A stretch of 64,000 nt of DNA from Geodermatophilus sp. DSM 44513 (GTDB lineage Bacteria > Actinomycetota > Actinomycetes > Mycobacteriales > Geodermatophilaceae): the NCBI RefSeq assembly GCF_032460525.1, contig NZ_CP135963.1:1550001-1614000 (forward strand), given 5' to 3'. Under the pieces are notes generated by a model that saw only the letters and a list, made by a program, of their open reading frames with translations, had not been told where the DNA came from and ran no database searches. Of this stretch, positions 35,689 through 45,169 are shown piece by piece (within the stretch, counting starts at the first letter, position 1; each line of letters starts with the position of its first letter). The translations under genes were made by a program, and so were the position numbers.

Positions 35689-37236
35689 ATGGCCCGGTCG
35701 GCGGTCGGTCCGGACGGCGGGCTGCGGATGGGCACCCCCCAGGGCCGGTGGGTCCTGCTCGCCACGGTGCTCGGCTCCGGTCTGGCCATGCTGGACGCCA
35801 CCGTGGTCAACGTGGCGCTCGAGCGGATCGGCACCGACCTGGACGCCGGCTTCTCCGGCCTGCAGTGGACCGTCAACGCCTACACCCTCACCCTCGCCTC
35901 GCTGATCCTGCTGGGCGGCTCGCTGGGCGACCGCCTGGGCCGGCGGCGGGTGTTCCTCGTCGGCACCGTGTGGTTCGCGGCGGCGTCCCTGCTGTGCGGC
36001 CTGGCGCCCGACGTCGAGACGCTGGTGGTCGCCCGCGCGCTGCAGGGCGTCGGCGGCGCGCTGCTCACCCCCGGCAGCCTGGCGATCATCTCCGCGTCCT
36101 TCCACGGGGCCGACCGGGCCGCGGCCGTCGGCGCGTGGTCCGGGCTCGGCGGGGTGGCCGGCGCGGTCGGGCCGTTCGTCGGCGGCTGGCTGGTGGGCAT
36201 CGACTGGCGGCTGGTCTTCCTGGTCAACCTGCCGCTGGCCGCCGTCGTCGTGGTGGTGACGCTGCGGCACGTGCCCGAGACGCGTGACCCGCAGGCCGCC
36301 CACCACCTCGACCTGGTCGGGACGGCGCTCGTGGTCGCCGGCCTGGGCGCGCTGACCTACGGGCTGACCGCCGCCGGCGAGGGCGGCGGGAGTCCGGCGG
36401 TGTGGGCCTGGGTCGCAACCGGGCTGGTCGCGCTGGGCGCCTTCGCCGCCGTCCAGCGCCGCTCGCCGGCCCCGCTGGTGCCCCCGGCGCTGTTCGCCTC
36501 CCGCCAGTTCACCGCCGCCAACGCCGTCACCCTGCTCGTCTACGCCCCGCTGGGCGTGGTGTTCGTGCTGCTCGTGCTGCACCTGCAGGTCGTCGCCGGC
36601 TTCGCCCCGCTGGCGGCGGGCACCGCGATGCTGCCGGTGACCGCGCTCATGCTGCTGTTCTCCGCCCGGGCCGGCGCGCTGGCCCAGCGGGTCGGCCCGC
36701 GCCCGCTGCTGACCGCCGGCCCGCTGGTCGCCGCGGGCGGGGTGCTGCTCATGGCCCGCATCGGCGAGGGCGCCTCCTGGGTGGTCGACGTCCTGCCCGC
36801 GGCCGTGGTGTTCGGGACCGGCCTCACCCTGCTGGTGGCCCCCCTGACCGCGACGGTCCTGGACTCCGCGCCCGACCGCTTCGCCGGCGCGGCCTCGGGG
36901 GTCAACAACGCCGTGGCCCGCGCCGCGGGGCTGCTCGCCGTCGCGGTGGTGCCCGGCCTCGCGGGGATCGGCGGCGCGGACTACACCGACGCGGCCGCCT
37001 TCGGTGCCGGCTTCCGGACGGCGATGCTCGTCTGCGCCGGACTGCTGGTCACCGGGGCGCTGGTGGCCGCGCTGCTGGTCCGCCGTCCGCTGGCCGGCGG
37101 CGGGGGAGGGGCGGGGGCCGACGCCGAACCCGCGCCCCGGCGGCTGCCGATCGAGGAGTGCGCGCACTGCGGGGTCAGCGGGCCCCAGGTGCACCCCCGC
37201 GAGCCGGTGTCCGGCGCGGGGGAGGCGCGGCGGTGA
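35689..37236 (+). CDS. MFS exporter, DHA2 (14-helix) family
   Basis: 515 residues. GSGLAMLDATVVNVALERIGTDL is the EmrB/QacA motif D1 region, GGSLGDRLGRRRVFLVG is motif A, and GVGGALLTPGSLAIISASF fits motif B/C. Fourteen hydrophobic helices are visible, consistent with H+-driven drug export. The cytoplasmic tail is odd: RLPIEECAHCGVSGPQVHP carries a CxxC. GGGGAGGGG precedes the ATG at 35689. Its stop overlaps the start of the NhaA fusion by four bases, so a coupled two-gene operon of proton/sodium-linked transport is likely. Confidence 0.92.
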   Translation: MARSAVGPDGGLRMGTPQGRWVLLATVLGSGLAMLDATVVNVALERIGTDLDAGFSGLQWTVNAYTLTLASLILLGGSLGDRLGRRRVFLVGTVWFAAASLLCGLAPDVETLVVARALQGVGGALLTPGSLAIISASFHGADRAAAVGAWSGLGGVAGAVGPFVGGWLVGIDWRLVFLVNLPLAAVVVVVTLRHVPETRDPQAAHHLDLVGTALVVAGLGALTYGLTAAGEGGGSPAVWAWVATGLVALGAFAAVQRRSPAPLVPPALFASRQFTAANAVTLLVYAPLGVVFVLLVLHLQVVAGFAPLAAGTAMLPVTALMLLFSARAGALAQRVGPRPLLTAGPLVAAGGVLLMARIGEGASWVVDVLPAAVVFGTGLTLLVAPLTATVLDSAPDRFAGAASGVNNAVARAAGLLAVAVVPGLAGIGGADYTDAAAFGAGFRTAMLVCAGLLVTGALVAALLVRRPLAGGGGGAGADAEPAPRRLPIEECAHCGVSGPQVHPREPVSGAGEARR

Positions 37237-39872
37237 GCGCCACCCTGGACCAGCAGTCCACCGCCGGCGGGAGCGGGCTGCTGGCACGGGTGGCCCCGCT
37301 GCGCCGGCGGCTGCGCACCGAGGCGGGCAGCGCCGGGCTGCTGCTGCTCGCCACCGTCGCAGCGCTGCTGTGGGCCAACTCCCCGTTCGGCGACAGCTAC
37401 GACACCTTCTGGCACACCGAGTTCGCCGTCCGGGTGGGCGGCGCCGAGCTCGCCCTGGACCTGCAGCACTGGGTCAACGACGGCCTGATGGTGTTCTTCT
37501 TCTTCGTCGTCGGCCTGGAGATCAAGCGCGAGCTGGTCATGGGCGAGCTCACCGACCGGCGCCGGGCCGCGGTGCCCGCCCTGGCCGCGGTCACCGGGCT
37601 GGTGGTGCCGGCGCTGGTCTACGTCGCGTTCACCCTCGGCGACGAGGCGGCCTCGGCCTGGGGCGTGGTCATCTCCACCGACACCGCGTTCCTGCTCGGG
37701 GTGCTCGCGCTGGTCGGGCCGGCCTGCCCCGCGCAGCTGCGGCTGTTCCTGCTCACCCTGGCCATCGCCGACGACGTCGGCGCGCTCACCGTGATCGCGC
37801 TGTTCTACACCGAGGACCTCGCGCTGGGCCCGCTGGCGGCCGCCGTGGTCGGGCTGGCGCTCATGGTCGGCCTGCGCTACCTCAACGTGTGGCGCGGCCC
37901 CGGCTACCTGGTGCTGGGCGTCGGGGTGTGGGTGGCCATGTACCTCTCCGGCGTGCACCCGACCCTGGCCGGGGTGGTCATCGCGCTGTTCACCCCCGCC
38001 TACCCGGCGCGGCGGGCCGAGGTGGAGGACGCCGCCCGGCGCGCGCGGGCCTACCAGCAGTCGCCGAACCCGGAGTTCGCCCGCGCCGCCCGGCTGTCGA
38101 TCGACCGGTCGGTGTCGGCCAGCGAGCGGCTGCAGACGCTGTGGCAGCCGTGGACCAACTTCGTCATCGTCCCGGTGTTCGCGCTGGCCAACGCCGGTGT
38201 CCCGCTGAGCCCGGACACGCTGAGCACCGCGGCCACCTCCCCGGTCACCCTCGGCGTGGTCGCCGGGCTGGTGCTGGGCAAGCTCTTCGGCATCCTGGTG
38301 GGCACCGGGCTGGCGGTGCGGCTGCGGCTCGGCGAGCTCGCGCCCGGCCTGACCGGCCTGCAGCTGGCCGGCGGGGCGGCGCTGTCGGGCATCGGCTTCA
38401 CCATCTCGTTGTTCATCGTCGACCTGGCCTTCGACGACGAGGCGCTGGCCGACCAGGCGCGGGTCGGCGTCCTGGCCGCCTCGCTGCTGGCGGCGCTGCT
38501 CGGCTGGGGGCTGTTCCGGGTCGCCGACCGCCGCCGTCCCGAGGGGGCCGGCGCGCGGCCGGTGCTGCTCGACCCGCCGGTCGACGTCACCCGGGACCAC
38601 GTGCGCGGACCGGTCGACGCCCCGCTGACCCTGGTGGAGTACGGCGACTTCGAGTGCCCGTTCTGCGGCCGGGCCACCGGCACCGTGGAGGAGCTCCGCG
38701 AGCGCTTCGGCGACCGGCTGCGCTACGTCTTCCGGCACGTGCCCCTGGTCGACGTCCACCCGCACGCCCAGCTGGCCGCCGAGGCGGCGGAGGCCGCGGC
38801 CGCCCAGGGCCGGTTCTGGGAGATGCACGACCGGCTGTTCGCCGCCCAGGACCGGCTGCTGCCCGGCGACCTGCTGGACTCCGCGGCCGCGCTGGGCCTG
38901 GACGTGCAGCGCTTCGCCCGCGAGCTGGGCTCGGGCCGCTACGGCCGGCGGGTGGCCGACGACGTCGAGTCGGCCGAGGCCAGCGGCGTCGAGGGCACGC
39001 CGACCTTCTTCGTCGGCGGCCGCCGGCACACCGGCCCCTTCGACACCGACAGCCTGGCCGCCGCGCTGCTCGCCGCGGCGGGGGAGGACGGCGTGCCGCT
39101 GGACGGCGGGGCGACCCGGGCCGGCGCACCCGGGCCGGCGGTGCCGCTGATCGGCCCGCGGCGCGGCGGGGACCGGGGCACCCCGCTGGACGGCCCGACG
39201 ACCGTGCCCGGCGACCTGCCCGAGACGCCGGACCGCGACGGCGCCTTCCCCCGGCTGACCGACGCCCAGCTGGCCCTGCTGGAGCGCAACGGGTCCCGTC
39301 GGCGCGTCCAGGCCGGTGACACCCTGTTCCGCGAGGGCGACCCCGGCTACGACTTCCAGGTGGTGCTGTCCGGGGCGGTGGCCGTCGTCGAGGACCTCGG
39401 CCGGGTCGACCAGCGGGTGATCTCGGTGCACGGGGAGCGGCGCTTCCTCGGCGAGCTGGACCTGTTCGACCCCGACCCCGTGTCGCTGACCGCGCTGGTC
39501 ATCCGCCCCGGCGAGGTGGTGACCGTGCCGGACAGCCGCGTGCGCGAGGTGTTCACCGCCGACTCCGACCTCAAGGAGCTGGTGCTGCGCGCCTTCCTGG
39601 TGCGCCGCTCCCTGCTGCTGCAGCTCGCCGCGGACCTGCGCATCGTCGGCCGCGCCGGCTCGCCGGACAGCGCCCGGCTGCAGGACCTCGCCCGCGGCCG
39701 GCGGCTCGACGCGGTCTTCGTCGACCTCGACGGGGACGACGACGGCGCCGCGCTGCTGGCCGACCTCGACGTGACCGAGGCCGACCTGCCGGTCGTCGTC
39801 TGGCGCGGCGGGCGGGTGCTGCGCAACCCCACGGACGAGGAGCTGATCGCCGCCGTGGAGTCCGGCGCCTGA
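37233..39872 (+). CDS. nhaA: NhaA Na+/H+ antiporter fused to DsbA-like, cNMP-binding and thioredoxin-like modules
   Basis: 879 residues in one frame. Residues 1-430 are a complete NhaA: GLMVFFFFVVGLEIKREL, ISTDTAFLLGVLALVG, AIADDVGALTVIALFY (the paired transport aspartates) and GFTISLFIVDLAF. Residues 440-610 are a DsbA-like thioredoxin fold with YGDFECPFCG (CxxC) and the cis-Pro loop GVEGTPTFFVGG. After a Pro/Gly linker, residues 670-800 form a cyclic-nucleotide-binding domain (FREGDPGYDFQVVLSGAVAVVE, GERRFLGELDLF). The end (RIVGRAGSPDSARLQDLA...VVVWRGGRVLRNPTDEEL) equals the thioredoxin-like module that precedes TrxB in cNMP-type thioredoxin reductases, but no TrxB domain follows. GTG start overlaps the MFS stop. 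Confidence 0.92.
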   Translation: MSATLDQQSTAGGSGLLARVAPLRRRLRTEAGSAGLLLLATVAALLWANSPFGDSYDTFWHTEFAVRVGGAELALDLQHWVNDGLMVFFFFVVGLEIKRELVMGELTDRRRAAVPALAAVTGLVVPALVYVAFTLGDEAASAWGVVISTDTAFLLGVLALVGPACPAQLRLFLLTLAIADDVGALTVIALFYTEDLALGPLAAAVVGLALMVGLRYLNVWRGPGYLVLGVGVWVAMYLSGVHPTLAGVVIALFTPAYPARRAEVEDAARRARAYQQSPNPEFARAARLSIDRSVSASERLQTLWQPWTNFVIVPVFALANAGVPLSPDTLSTAATSPVTLGVVAGLVLGKLFGILVGTGLAVRLRLGELAPGLTGLQLAGGAALSGIGFTISLFIVDLAFDDEALADQARVGVLAASLLAALLGWGLFRVADRRRPEGAGARPVLLDPPVDVTRDHVRGPVDAPLTLVEYGDFECPFCGRATGTVEELRERFGDRLRYVFRHVPLVDVHPHAQLAAEAAEAAAAQGRFWEMHDRLFAAQDRLLPGDLLDSAAALGLDVQRFARELGSGRYGRRVADDVESAEASGVEGTPTFFVGGRRHTGPFDTDSLAAALLAAAGEDGVPLDGGATRAGAPGPAVPLIGPRRGGDRGTPLDGPTTVPGDLPETPDRDGAFPRLTDAQLALLERNGSRRRVQAGDTLFREGDPGYDFQVVLSGAVAVVEDLGRVDQRVISVHGERRFLGELDLFDPDPVSLTALVIRPGEVVTVPDSRVREVFTADSDLKELVLRAFLVRRSLLLQLAADLRIVGRAGSPDSARLQDLARGRRLDAVFVDLDGDDDGAALLADLDVTEADLPVVVWRGGRVLRNPTDEELIAAVESGA

Positions 39873-39885
39873 CCGCCGCGCCGGC

Positions 39886-41289
39886 TCAGCGCTCCCTGGT
39901 GCGCAGCTCGGGTCGGCGGCCGGTGGCGACCAGGAACGCCAGCACCAGCAGGCCGGTGCCCAGCCACGCGAAGCCCAGTGTCTGCGCGGTCACCTGGGCG
40001 TTGACCACGACGTAGACCAGGATCGCGAAGCCGATCACCGGGACGGCGAGGTGCAGCCACCAGTTCCGGCTGCCGTTGCGGACGACGTAGTGGACGACGA
40101 CGGAGACGTGCAGCAGCAGGAACGCCGACAGGGCGCCGAAGTTGACCAGCGTGGACAGCAGCGTGATGCCGTCCTCGCGGGTGGCCGTGTACCAGCCCAG
40201 GACCAGCGACACGACGGCCACCAGCAGCGTCGCGTTGACCGGCACCCGGCGGGTGGGGTGCACGGCGCGCAGGAAGGCCGGGAGCTGGCGGTCGCGGGCC
40301 ATCGCGAACAGCAGGCGTGAGGTCGCGGCCTGGGCCACGAGCGCGTTGGCGAACCCCCACGCGACCGCCGTGGCCACCGCGGTCAGCGTGGACAGCCACG
40401 CCCCGCCGGCCACCGCGGCCGCGTCGTAGAACGCCGTGCCGGCGGCGTCGCCCTCGGCGATCAGGGTGTCGGGGTCGGGCACCAGCAGGGCGGCGACCCA
40501 GGTCTGCGCGATGAACAGCGTCCCGGCCAGCGCGAGGGCGGCGATCATCGCCTTGCCCAGCGAGCGGGCCGAGTCGCGGTTCTCCTCGGCGAGGGTGGAG
40601 ATGCCGTCGAAGCCCAGGAAGCTCAGCACCGCGATGGAGACCGCACCGAACACCAGCCCGAGGGAGAAGGTGTCGGGGTCGTAGACCGGGGAGAGGTCGA
40701 AGCCGCGGCCGGCACCGGAGGCCAGCGCGACCACGCCGATGACCAGGAAGACGGCGAGCACGACCAGCTCGGCGACCAGCACGACCTTGTTCACCCGGGC
40801 GGTGAACTCGATGCCGAGGTAGTTGACCACGGTGTTGAGGACGACGAAGGCGACCAGCCAGGCCACCACCGGGACCGCCGGGACGATCGAGTTCATCGCG
40901 ATGGCGGCGATGAGGTACAGCAGCGCGGGGACGAGCACGTAGTCCAGCAGGATCATCCAGCCGGCGATGAAGCCGACCGGCTGGGCGATCCCGCGGCCGG
41001 CATAGGTGTAGACCGAGCCGGCCATCGGGAACGCCCGCGACATCTGCGAGTACGACGCCGCGGTGAAGGCCATGGCCAGCCCACCGATCGCGTAGGCGAG
41101 GGCGACCATGCCGCCGGAGGCCTGGAAGACGCCGCCGAAGATCCCGAACGGCGCGATCGGCACCATGAAGACCAGGCCGTAGACCAGCAGGTCGGTGAAG
41201 GTCAGGGAGCGCTTGAGCTCCTGGCGGTAGCCGAAGGTCTCGACGGTCCCCTCGCCGGGGGTGTCCGTGGTGGTGCGCGGGTCGTCCAC
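39886..41289 (-). CDS. APC-family amino acid permease
   Basis: 467 residues, about 12 membrane helices. LTFTDLLVYGLVFMVPIAPFGIFGGVF is the conserved TM1 region of APC permeases; FGAVSIAVLSFLGFDGISTLAEENRDSAR is the TM6/loop signature (FxGFDxxxxLxEE). Likely imports an amino acid or amine with H+. GTG at 41289 after AGAGGAG. Convergent with the NhaA fusion gene with 13 bp between stops. Substrate unknown; this subgroup includes putrescine and Tyr/Phe importers. Confidence 0.9.
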   Translation of the reverse strand: MDDPRTTTDTPGEGTVETFGYRQELKRSLTFTDLLVYGLVFMVPIAPFGIFGGVFQASGGMVALAYAIGGLAMAFTAASYSQMSRAFPMAGSVYTYAGRGIAQPVGFIAGWMILLDYVLVPALLYLIAAIAMNSIVPAVPVVAWLVAFVVLNTVVNYLGIEFTARVNKVVLVAELVVLAVFLVIGVVALASGAGRGFDLSPVYDPDTFSLGLVFGAVSIAVLSFLGFDGISTLAEENRDSARSLGKAMIAALALAGTLFIAQTWVAALLVPDPDTLIAEGDAAGTAFYDAAAVAGGAWLSTLTAVATAVAWGFANALVAQAATSRLLFAMARDRQLPAFLRAVHPTRRVPVNATLLVAVVSLVLGWYTATREDGITLLSTLVNFGALSAFLLLHVSVVVHYVVRNGSRNWWLHLAVPVIGFAILVYVVVNAQVTAQTLGFAWLGTGLLVLAFLVATGRRPELRTRER

Positions 41290-41392
41290 TGCCGCTCCTC
41301 TCGACCGGCTCGGGGCCGGGCGGGGGGAAGGGTAGGCCCCGTCGACCCTGCGGACGGACGCGGCCGGGCCACGGGCGCGGTCGGGCGCGTCC

Positions 41393-41701
41393 TCAGTCGG
41401 CCGTGGGCGGCAGCAGACGGGGCACGAACACCTCGTCGATCGGCCGAGGGCCCACGTACTGCCGGCAGGTGCACGGCACCCACTGGTGGCCGGACCAGCG
41501 GCCCCGCTTGTCGTAGGTGTCCCGGCGCAGCTCGGCGTAGCAGGTGTTGGTCTCGGTGTCGTGCTGGCTGAGCACGTGCCCGCAGCCGCACAGCGGTGTG
41601 GGGGCCGCCAGCGGGGGGCCGGGCCGGCGCCGGCTGAGCCGGCCGCCGAGGAAACCGGCCGCGAGCAGCGCCGCGCCGACCAGCATGGTGACGGGTTCCA
41701 C
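41393..41701 (-). CDS. Small membrane-anchored Cys-rich protein
   Basis: 102 residues. One N-terminal helix (VTMLVGAALLAAGFLGGRL) followed by a soluble part with CGCGHVLSQHDTETNTCYAE and WVPCTCRQYVGP, a plausible zinc-ribbon arrangement of Cys/His. GTG at 41701. Unknown function; similar small proteins occur in related actinobacteria. Confidence 0.65.
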   Translation of the reverse strand: MEPVTMLVGAALLAAGFLGGRLSRRRPGPPLAAPTPLCGCGHVLSQHDTETNTCYAELRRDTYDKRGRWSGHQWVPCTCRQYVGPRPIDEVFVPRLLPPTAD

Positions 41702-41752
41702 CGGCGTGCTCCTCCTCGGTCGGGACCCCTCGACGGTAGCGCGCCGCAGCGG

Positions 41753-42337
41753 TCAGTCGGTGGTCTTCCCCCGACCGGTGACGGCGTCGCGGAGGTGGTC
41801 CAGCAGGCTCGCCACGGGGCCGGCCACGGTGCGGACGACGCCCTCGTTGGGGGTCATCGGGTGCGGCCGGGTGGGGGCCAGCGCCTTGACCCGCTCGACC
41901 TCCCGGGCCATCTCCACCAGCCGTTGGCGGGGGAAGGTGGCCCGCAGCTCGGTGAACATCCGGGCCTCCTCGTGCTCCACGTGGTGCCGGATCTCCCGGA
42001 TCAGCGTGGCCACCTCGGTGTCGAACGCCGGGTCGCCGGGGTCCATCCGCTCGAGGCGCTTCATCGTCTCCTCGGCCTCGGCGTGCTCGTGCTTGGAGGC
42101 CTCGGCCTCCGCCCGGTCGACCTGCTCCTCCACCAGCGGGTAGACGCGGGTCTCCTCGGCGACGGAGTGCTTGACCAGGCCGATGGTCACCTCGTCGACC
42201 AGCTCCCGCTTGCGCTGCAGGACGTCGGGGCCCGACTGCCCGAACAGGCCCTCCAGCTCGGTGAAGACGCGGTCGAACTCGCGGTGGTCGGCGCTGAGCA
42301 GGTCGACCACGTCGCGCTGGCTCTCGGTCTGGGTCAC
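41753..42337 (-). CDS. Hemerythrin-like HHE domain protein
   Basis: 194 residues. HHE cation-binding ligands are visible: LLSADHREFDRVFTELE, IGLVKHSVAEETRVYPLVEE, ASKHEHAEAEETMKRLE and IRHHVEHEEARMFTELR. The di-iron site binds O2, NO or iron. GTG at 42337; the frame upstream is non-coding in character. The proline-rich C-terminal 45 residues are not part of the domain. Confidence 0.9.
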   Translation of the reverse strand: MTQTESQRDVVDLLSADHREFDRVFTELEGLFGQSGPDVLQRKRELVDEVTIGLVKHSVAEETRVYPLVEEQVDRAEAEASKHEHAEAEETMKRLERMDPGDPAFDTEVATLIREIRHHVEHEEARMFTELRATFPRQRLVEMAREVERVKALAPTRPHPMTPNEGVVRTVAGPVASLLDHLRDAVTGRGKTTD

Positions 42338-42466
42338 GGCACGCTCCCGGCGGTGTGGGGGGGACGCCCGGGAGGTGCCCCGGGCCGGGGAGGCGCACAC
42401 CCGCCCGCCCCGGATCGGACCGCCGCGGTGCGTTTCCCGGCCTGTGACCGCGGGCACGATCTGCCC

Positions 42467-42727
42467 GTGCCGTCCTATGCCGTGGGATTCGCCCGCCCCG
42501 ACCGCTGGTCGCGGGAGCGGCCGGCCGAGCAGGCCACGCCGTGGCACGCCGTCGAGGCGCACCGCCCGCCGAGCGAGCTGGACGGCGAGGTGGAGCTGGC
42601 CGTCTGCGGCGCCATCGTGCAGGTGTGGGGGTCCCAGGAGTGGCAGCGGGTCGGCGTCGGGCGCACCGCCTGCCCGCAGTGCCGGACGCTGACGGCAGTC
42701 GGCCGCCCGCTCAGCCAGGTGCGCTGA
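42467..42727 (+). CDS. Small conserved hypothetical protein with CPQC motif
   Basis: 86 residues. VGFARPDRWSRERPAEQATPWHAVEA is followed by AVCGAIVQVW and VGVGRTACPQCRTL, so three Cys (C, CPQC) may bind zinc with a His. GTG at 42467. Divergent from the hemerythrin gene. The pattern recurs in small actinobacterial proteins of unknown role. Confidence 0.65.
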   Translation: MPSYAVGFARPDRWSRERPAEQATPWHAVEAHRPPSELDGEVELAVCGAIVQVWGSQEWQRVGVGRTACPQCRTLTAVGRPLSQVR

Positions 42728-42751
42728 GCGGGCCCCTGCCGTCCGCCGCGG

Positions 42752-43939
42752 TCAGCGGCGCTCGGCCCGCCGCCCGCTGATCGCCGACATGCCGGTGATC
42801 TCCCGGCCCACGATCAGCGCCTGCACCGAGTCGGTGCCCTCGAAGGTGTAGATGGCCTCCATGTCGGCGTGGTGGCGGGCCACGTGGTGCTCCAGCAGGA
42901 TGCCGTCGCCACCGAGCACGTCGCGGGAGGTGGCCACGATGGCCCGGGCCTTGGCCGCGCAGTTCATCTTGGCCAGGGAGGCCATCGCCGCGGTCATCCG
43001 GCCGGCGTCGGCCAGCTTGGACAGCCGCCAGCACATCAGCTGCATGGTGGTGATCTCGGCGAGCATCCGCGCCAGCTTGTCCTGCACCAGCTGGTAACCG
43101 GCGATCGGCTGGCCGAACTGCTCGCGGCGCAGCGCGTGCGCCAGGGCCAGCTCGTAGGCGGCGGTGGCCGTGCCCAGGGAGCGCCAGGCCACGGTGTAGC
43201 GGGTGCGGTCCAGCACCGTGGAGACGTCCTTGAACGACCGGCAGTTGGCCAGCCGGTTCTCCGCGGGCACCCGGACGTCGGACAGCGTGATCTCGGCCTG
43301 CCACACCGCGCGCAGCGCGGTCTTGCCGGTCATCACCCGGGCCTCGTAGCCCGGAGTGCCCTTGTCCACGATGTAGCCGCCGACCGCGCCGTCCTCGCCG
43401 CGGGCCCAGATGATCACGTGGTCGGCGATGCTGCCGTTGCCGATCCACTTCTTCTGGCCGTTGAGCACGTAGGAGTCGCCGTCGCGGCGGGCGGAGGTCT
43501 CCAGGCCGACGGCGTCCGAGCCGTGCGCGGGCTCGGTGAGGCCGAACGCGCCGATCTTCTCCAGCCGGGCCATCGGGGGCAGGAACCGCTCCCGCTGCTC
43601 CTCGTCGCCGAGCATGGCGATCGACTGCATCGCCAGGAAGCTGTGCACGCCGTTGAAGGTGCCCACGCTGCCGTCGGCGCGGGCGAACTCCGCCGCGACC
43701 AGCCCGGCGGCCACGTTGCTCATCCCGGGGCAGCCGTAGCCCTCGATCGTGCCGCCGGCGATGCCGATCTCGGCCAGCCGGGGCACCAGCTCGAAGGGGA
43801 ACTCCGCGCGCTCCCAGTAGTCGTTGATCCGCGGGGTGACCTCCTTCTCGCCGAAGGCGCGCACCCGGTCGCGGATCTCGATCTCCTCGGGCTCGAGGAG
43901 CTCCTCCAGGCCGTAGAAGTCCGTGCTCAGCTCACTCAT
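42752..43939 (-). CDS. gcdH: Acyl-CoA dehydrogenase, glutaryl-CoA dehydrogenase-like
   Basis: 395 residues. FAD/acyl-CoA motifs: GAFGLTEPAHGSDAVGLETSA, LNGQKKWIGNGSIADHVIIWA, RREQFGQPIAGYQLVQDKLA and the catalytic Glu in AIYTFEGTDSVQALIVGREITG. That last block and the AHGSD loop are typical of glutaryl-CoA dehydrogenase, which converts glutaryl-CoA to crotonyl-CoA in lysine/tryptophan breakdown. No other pathway gene is adjacent. ATG at 43939. Confidence 0.82.
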   Translation of the reverse strand: MSELSTDFYGLEELLEPEEIEIRDRVRAFGEKEVTPRINDYWERAEFPFELVPRLAEIGIAGGTIEGYGCPGMSNVAAGLVAAEFARADGSVGTFNGVHSFLAMQSIAMLGDEEQRERFLPPMARLEKIGAFGLTEPAHGSDAVGLETSARRDGDSYVLNGQKKWIGNGSIADHVIIWARGEDGAVGGYIVDKGTPGYEARVMTGKTALRAVWQAEITLSDVRVPAENRLANCRSFKDVSTVLDRTRYTVAWRSLGTATAAYELALAHALRREQFGQPIAGYQLVQDKLARMLAEITTMQLMCWRLSKLADAGRMTAAMASLAKMNCAAKARAIVATSRDVLGGDGILLEHHVARHHADMEAIYTFEGTDSVQALIVGREITGMSAISGRRAERR

Positions 43940-44075
43940 GGGACGACGTTACGACCAGACGGTGCCGGCCGCCCGGTCGGGCGTCCCCGCCCGCAGGGGT
44001 GACCCCGCCCTCCGGCGCCCGCCGATCGGGAACCGGCTCGGCTACGTTCGCCCCGTCGTCGTCGGGAGGTCACAG

Positions 44076-45107
44076 GTGCCGTTCCTGGTCACGCGCCTCG
44101 CGCGCCTGGTGCGCGTGCGGCTGCCCGGGTGGCGGCTGCCGCTGGCCGTGGCGGTCGTCGTCTTCCTGACCAGCTGGGCGGCCATGGCGCTGGTCGAGCC
44201 CGACGACACCGGGATCGCCGCGCCGGGCACCTACTGGTGGTACTTCGTCGTCACCGCGGCCACCGTGGGCTACGGCGACGTCTTCCCGGCCTCCACGGCG
44301 GGTCGCCTCGTCGGGGCCTACGTCATCGTCGGCGGCATCGTCACGCTCACCCTGCTCTTCACGCAGCTGTCCGCCGCGCTGCAGTCGGTGAAGGGCAAGA
44401 GACTGAGGGGGCTGGTCGACCTGGACCTCGCCGACCACGTCGTCCTGTTCGGCTACACGCCGGGGCGAACCGCGCGCATCGTCGCGGAGCTGACCGCCGA
44501 GGGGCGCGCGCACGTGGTGCTCTGCACGTCCGACGACGTCCCCGAGGACCCGCTGCCCGAGCGGCTGGACGTCGACTTCGTCCGCGGTGACCTCACCTCA
44601 CCCGACGTCATGGACCGCGCCTGCGTGGCCCGTGCCCGGACCGCGGTGGTCGACGTCGGCGACGACAACGAGGCCCTCGCAGTCGCGCTGGCCGTCACCC
44701 ACGCCAACCCGGACGTGCACCTGGTCGCCGCGCTGCGCGACCTCGGCCGGCTGGACACGCTGCGCTACGTGCACCCCGACGTCCAGGCGGTGCAGTGGCA
44801 CATGCCCTACCTGCTCACCGAGGAGGCCACCGACCCCGGCATCGCGCAGGTCTACAGCGACCTCATGACCAGCGGCGGGCACGGCAACACCTACTCCGCG
44901 CACCTGCCCGCCGGCTTCGCCCAGCACACGTTCGGCGACTGCCAGACGTGGTTCGGGCGCACCTTCGGCGCCACGGTCATCGCGCTGCGGACCGACCGGC
45001 GGCTGGTGGTCAGCCCCGGCTGGGACACCCCGGTGCCCGAGGGCGCCACGCTGTACTACGTCGCGCCGCGGCGGATCGAGACCGCCCGGCTCACCGGCGG
45101 CCGCTAG
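44076..45107 (+). CDS. Two-helix potassium channel with RCK (TrkA-N) domain
   Basis: 343 residues. TM1 (LAVAVVVFLTSWAAMALV), pore helix and selectivity filter TAATVGYGDVFPAS, TM2 (LVGAYVIVGGIVTLTLLF), then a Rossmann RCK domain (DHVVLFGYTPGRTARIVAEL, VDVGDDNEALAVALAVTHANP). It resembles MthK/Kch-type ligand-gated K+ channels; the GYTPG loop replaces the usual GxGxxG, so the nucleotide preference is unclear. GTG at 44076 has GGGAGGT five bases upstream. Divergent from the acyl-CoA dehydrogenase. Confidence 0.92.
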   Translation: MPFLVTRLARLVRVRLPGWRLPLAVAVVVFLTSWAAMALVEPDDTGIAAPGTYWWYFVVTAATVGYGDVFPASTAGRLVGAYVIVGGIVTLTLLFTQLSAALQSVKGKRLRGLVDLDLADHVVLFGYTPGRTARIVAELTAEGRAHVVLCTSDDVPEDPLPERLDVDFVRGDLTSPDVMDRACVARARTAVVDVGDDNEALAVALAVTHANPDVHLVAALRDLGRLDTLRYVHPDVQAVQWHMPYLLTEEATDPGIAQVYSDLMTSGGHGNTYSAHLPAGFAQHTFGDCQTWFGRTFGATVIALRTDRRLVVSPGWDTPVPEGATLYYVAPRRIETARLTGGR

Positions 45108-45115
45108 GAGGAGGA

Positions 45116-45166
45116 CCTCCCTGCCCCCCGGCCCTCGCGAGCTCGGGCCGGGCCCCTGCAGGGAGG
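45116..45166. terminator. Bidirectional two-step stem-loop terminator
   Basis: Outer stem CCTCCCTGC/GCAGGGAGG and inner stem CCGGCCC/GGGCCGG around a loop containing TCGCGAGCTC. It lies between the convergent K+ channel and the small acidic ORF. Confidence 0.8.
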
Positions 45167-45169
45167 CCG

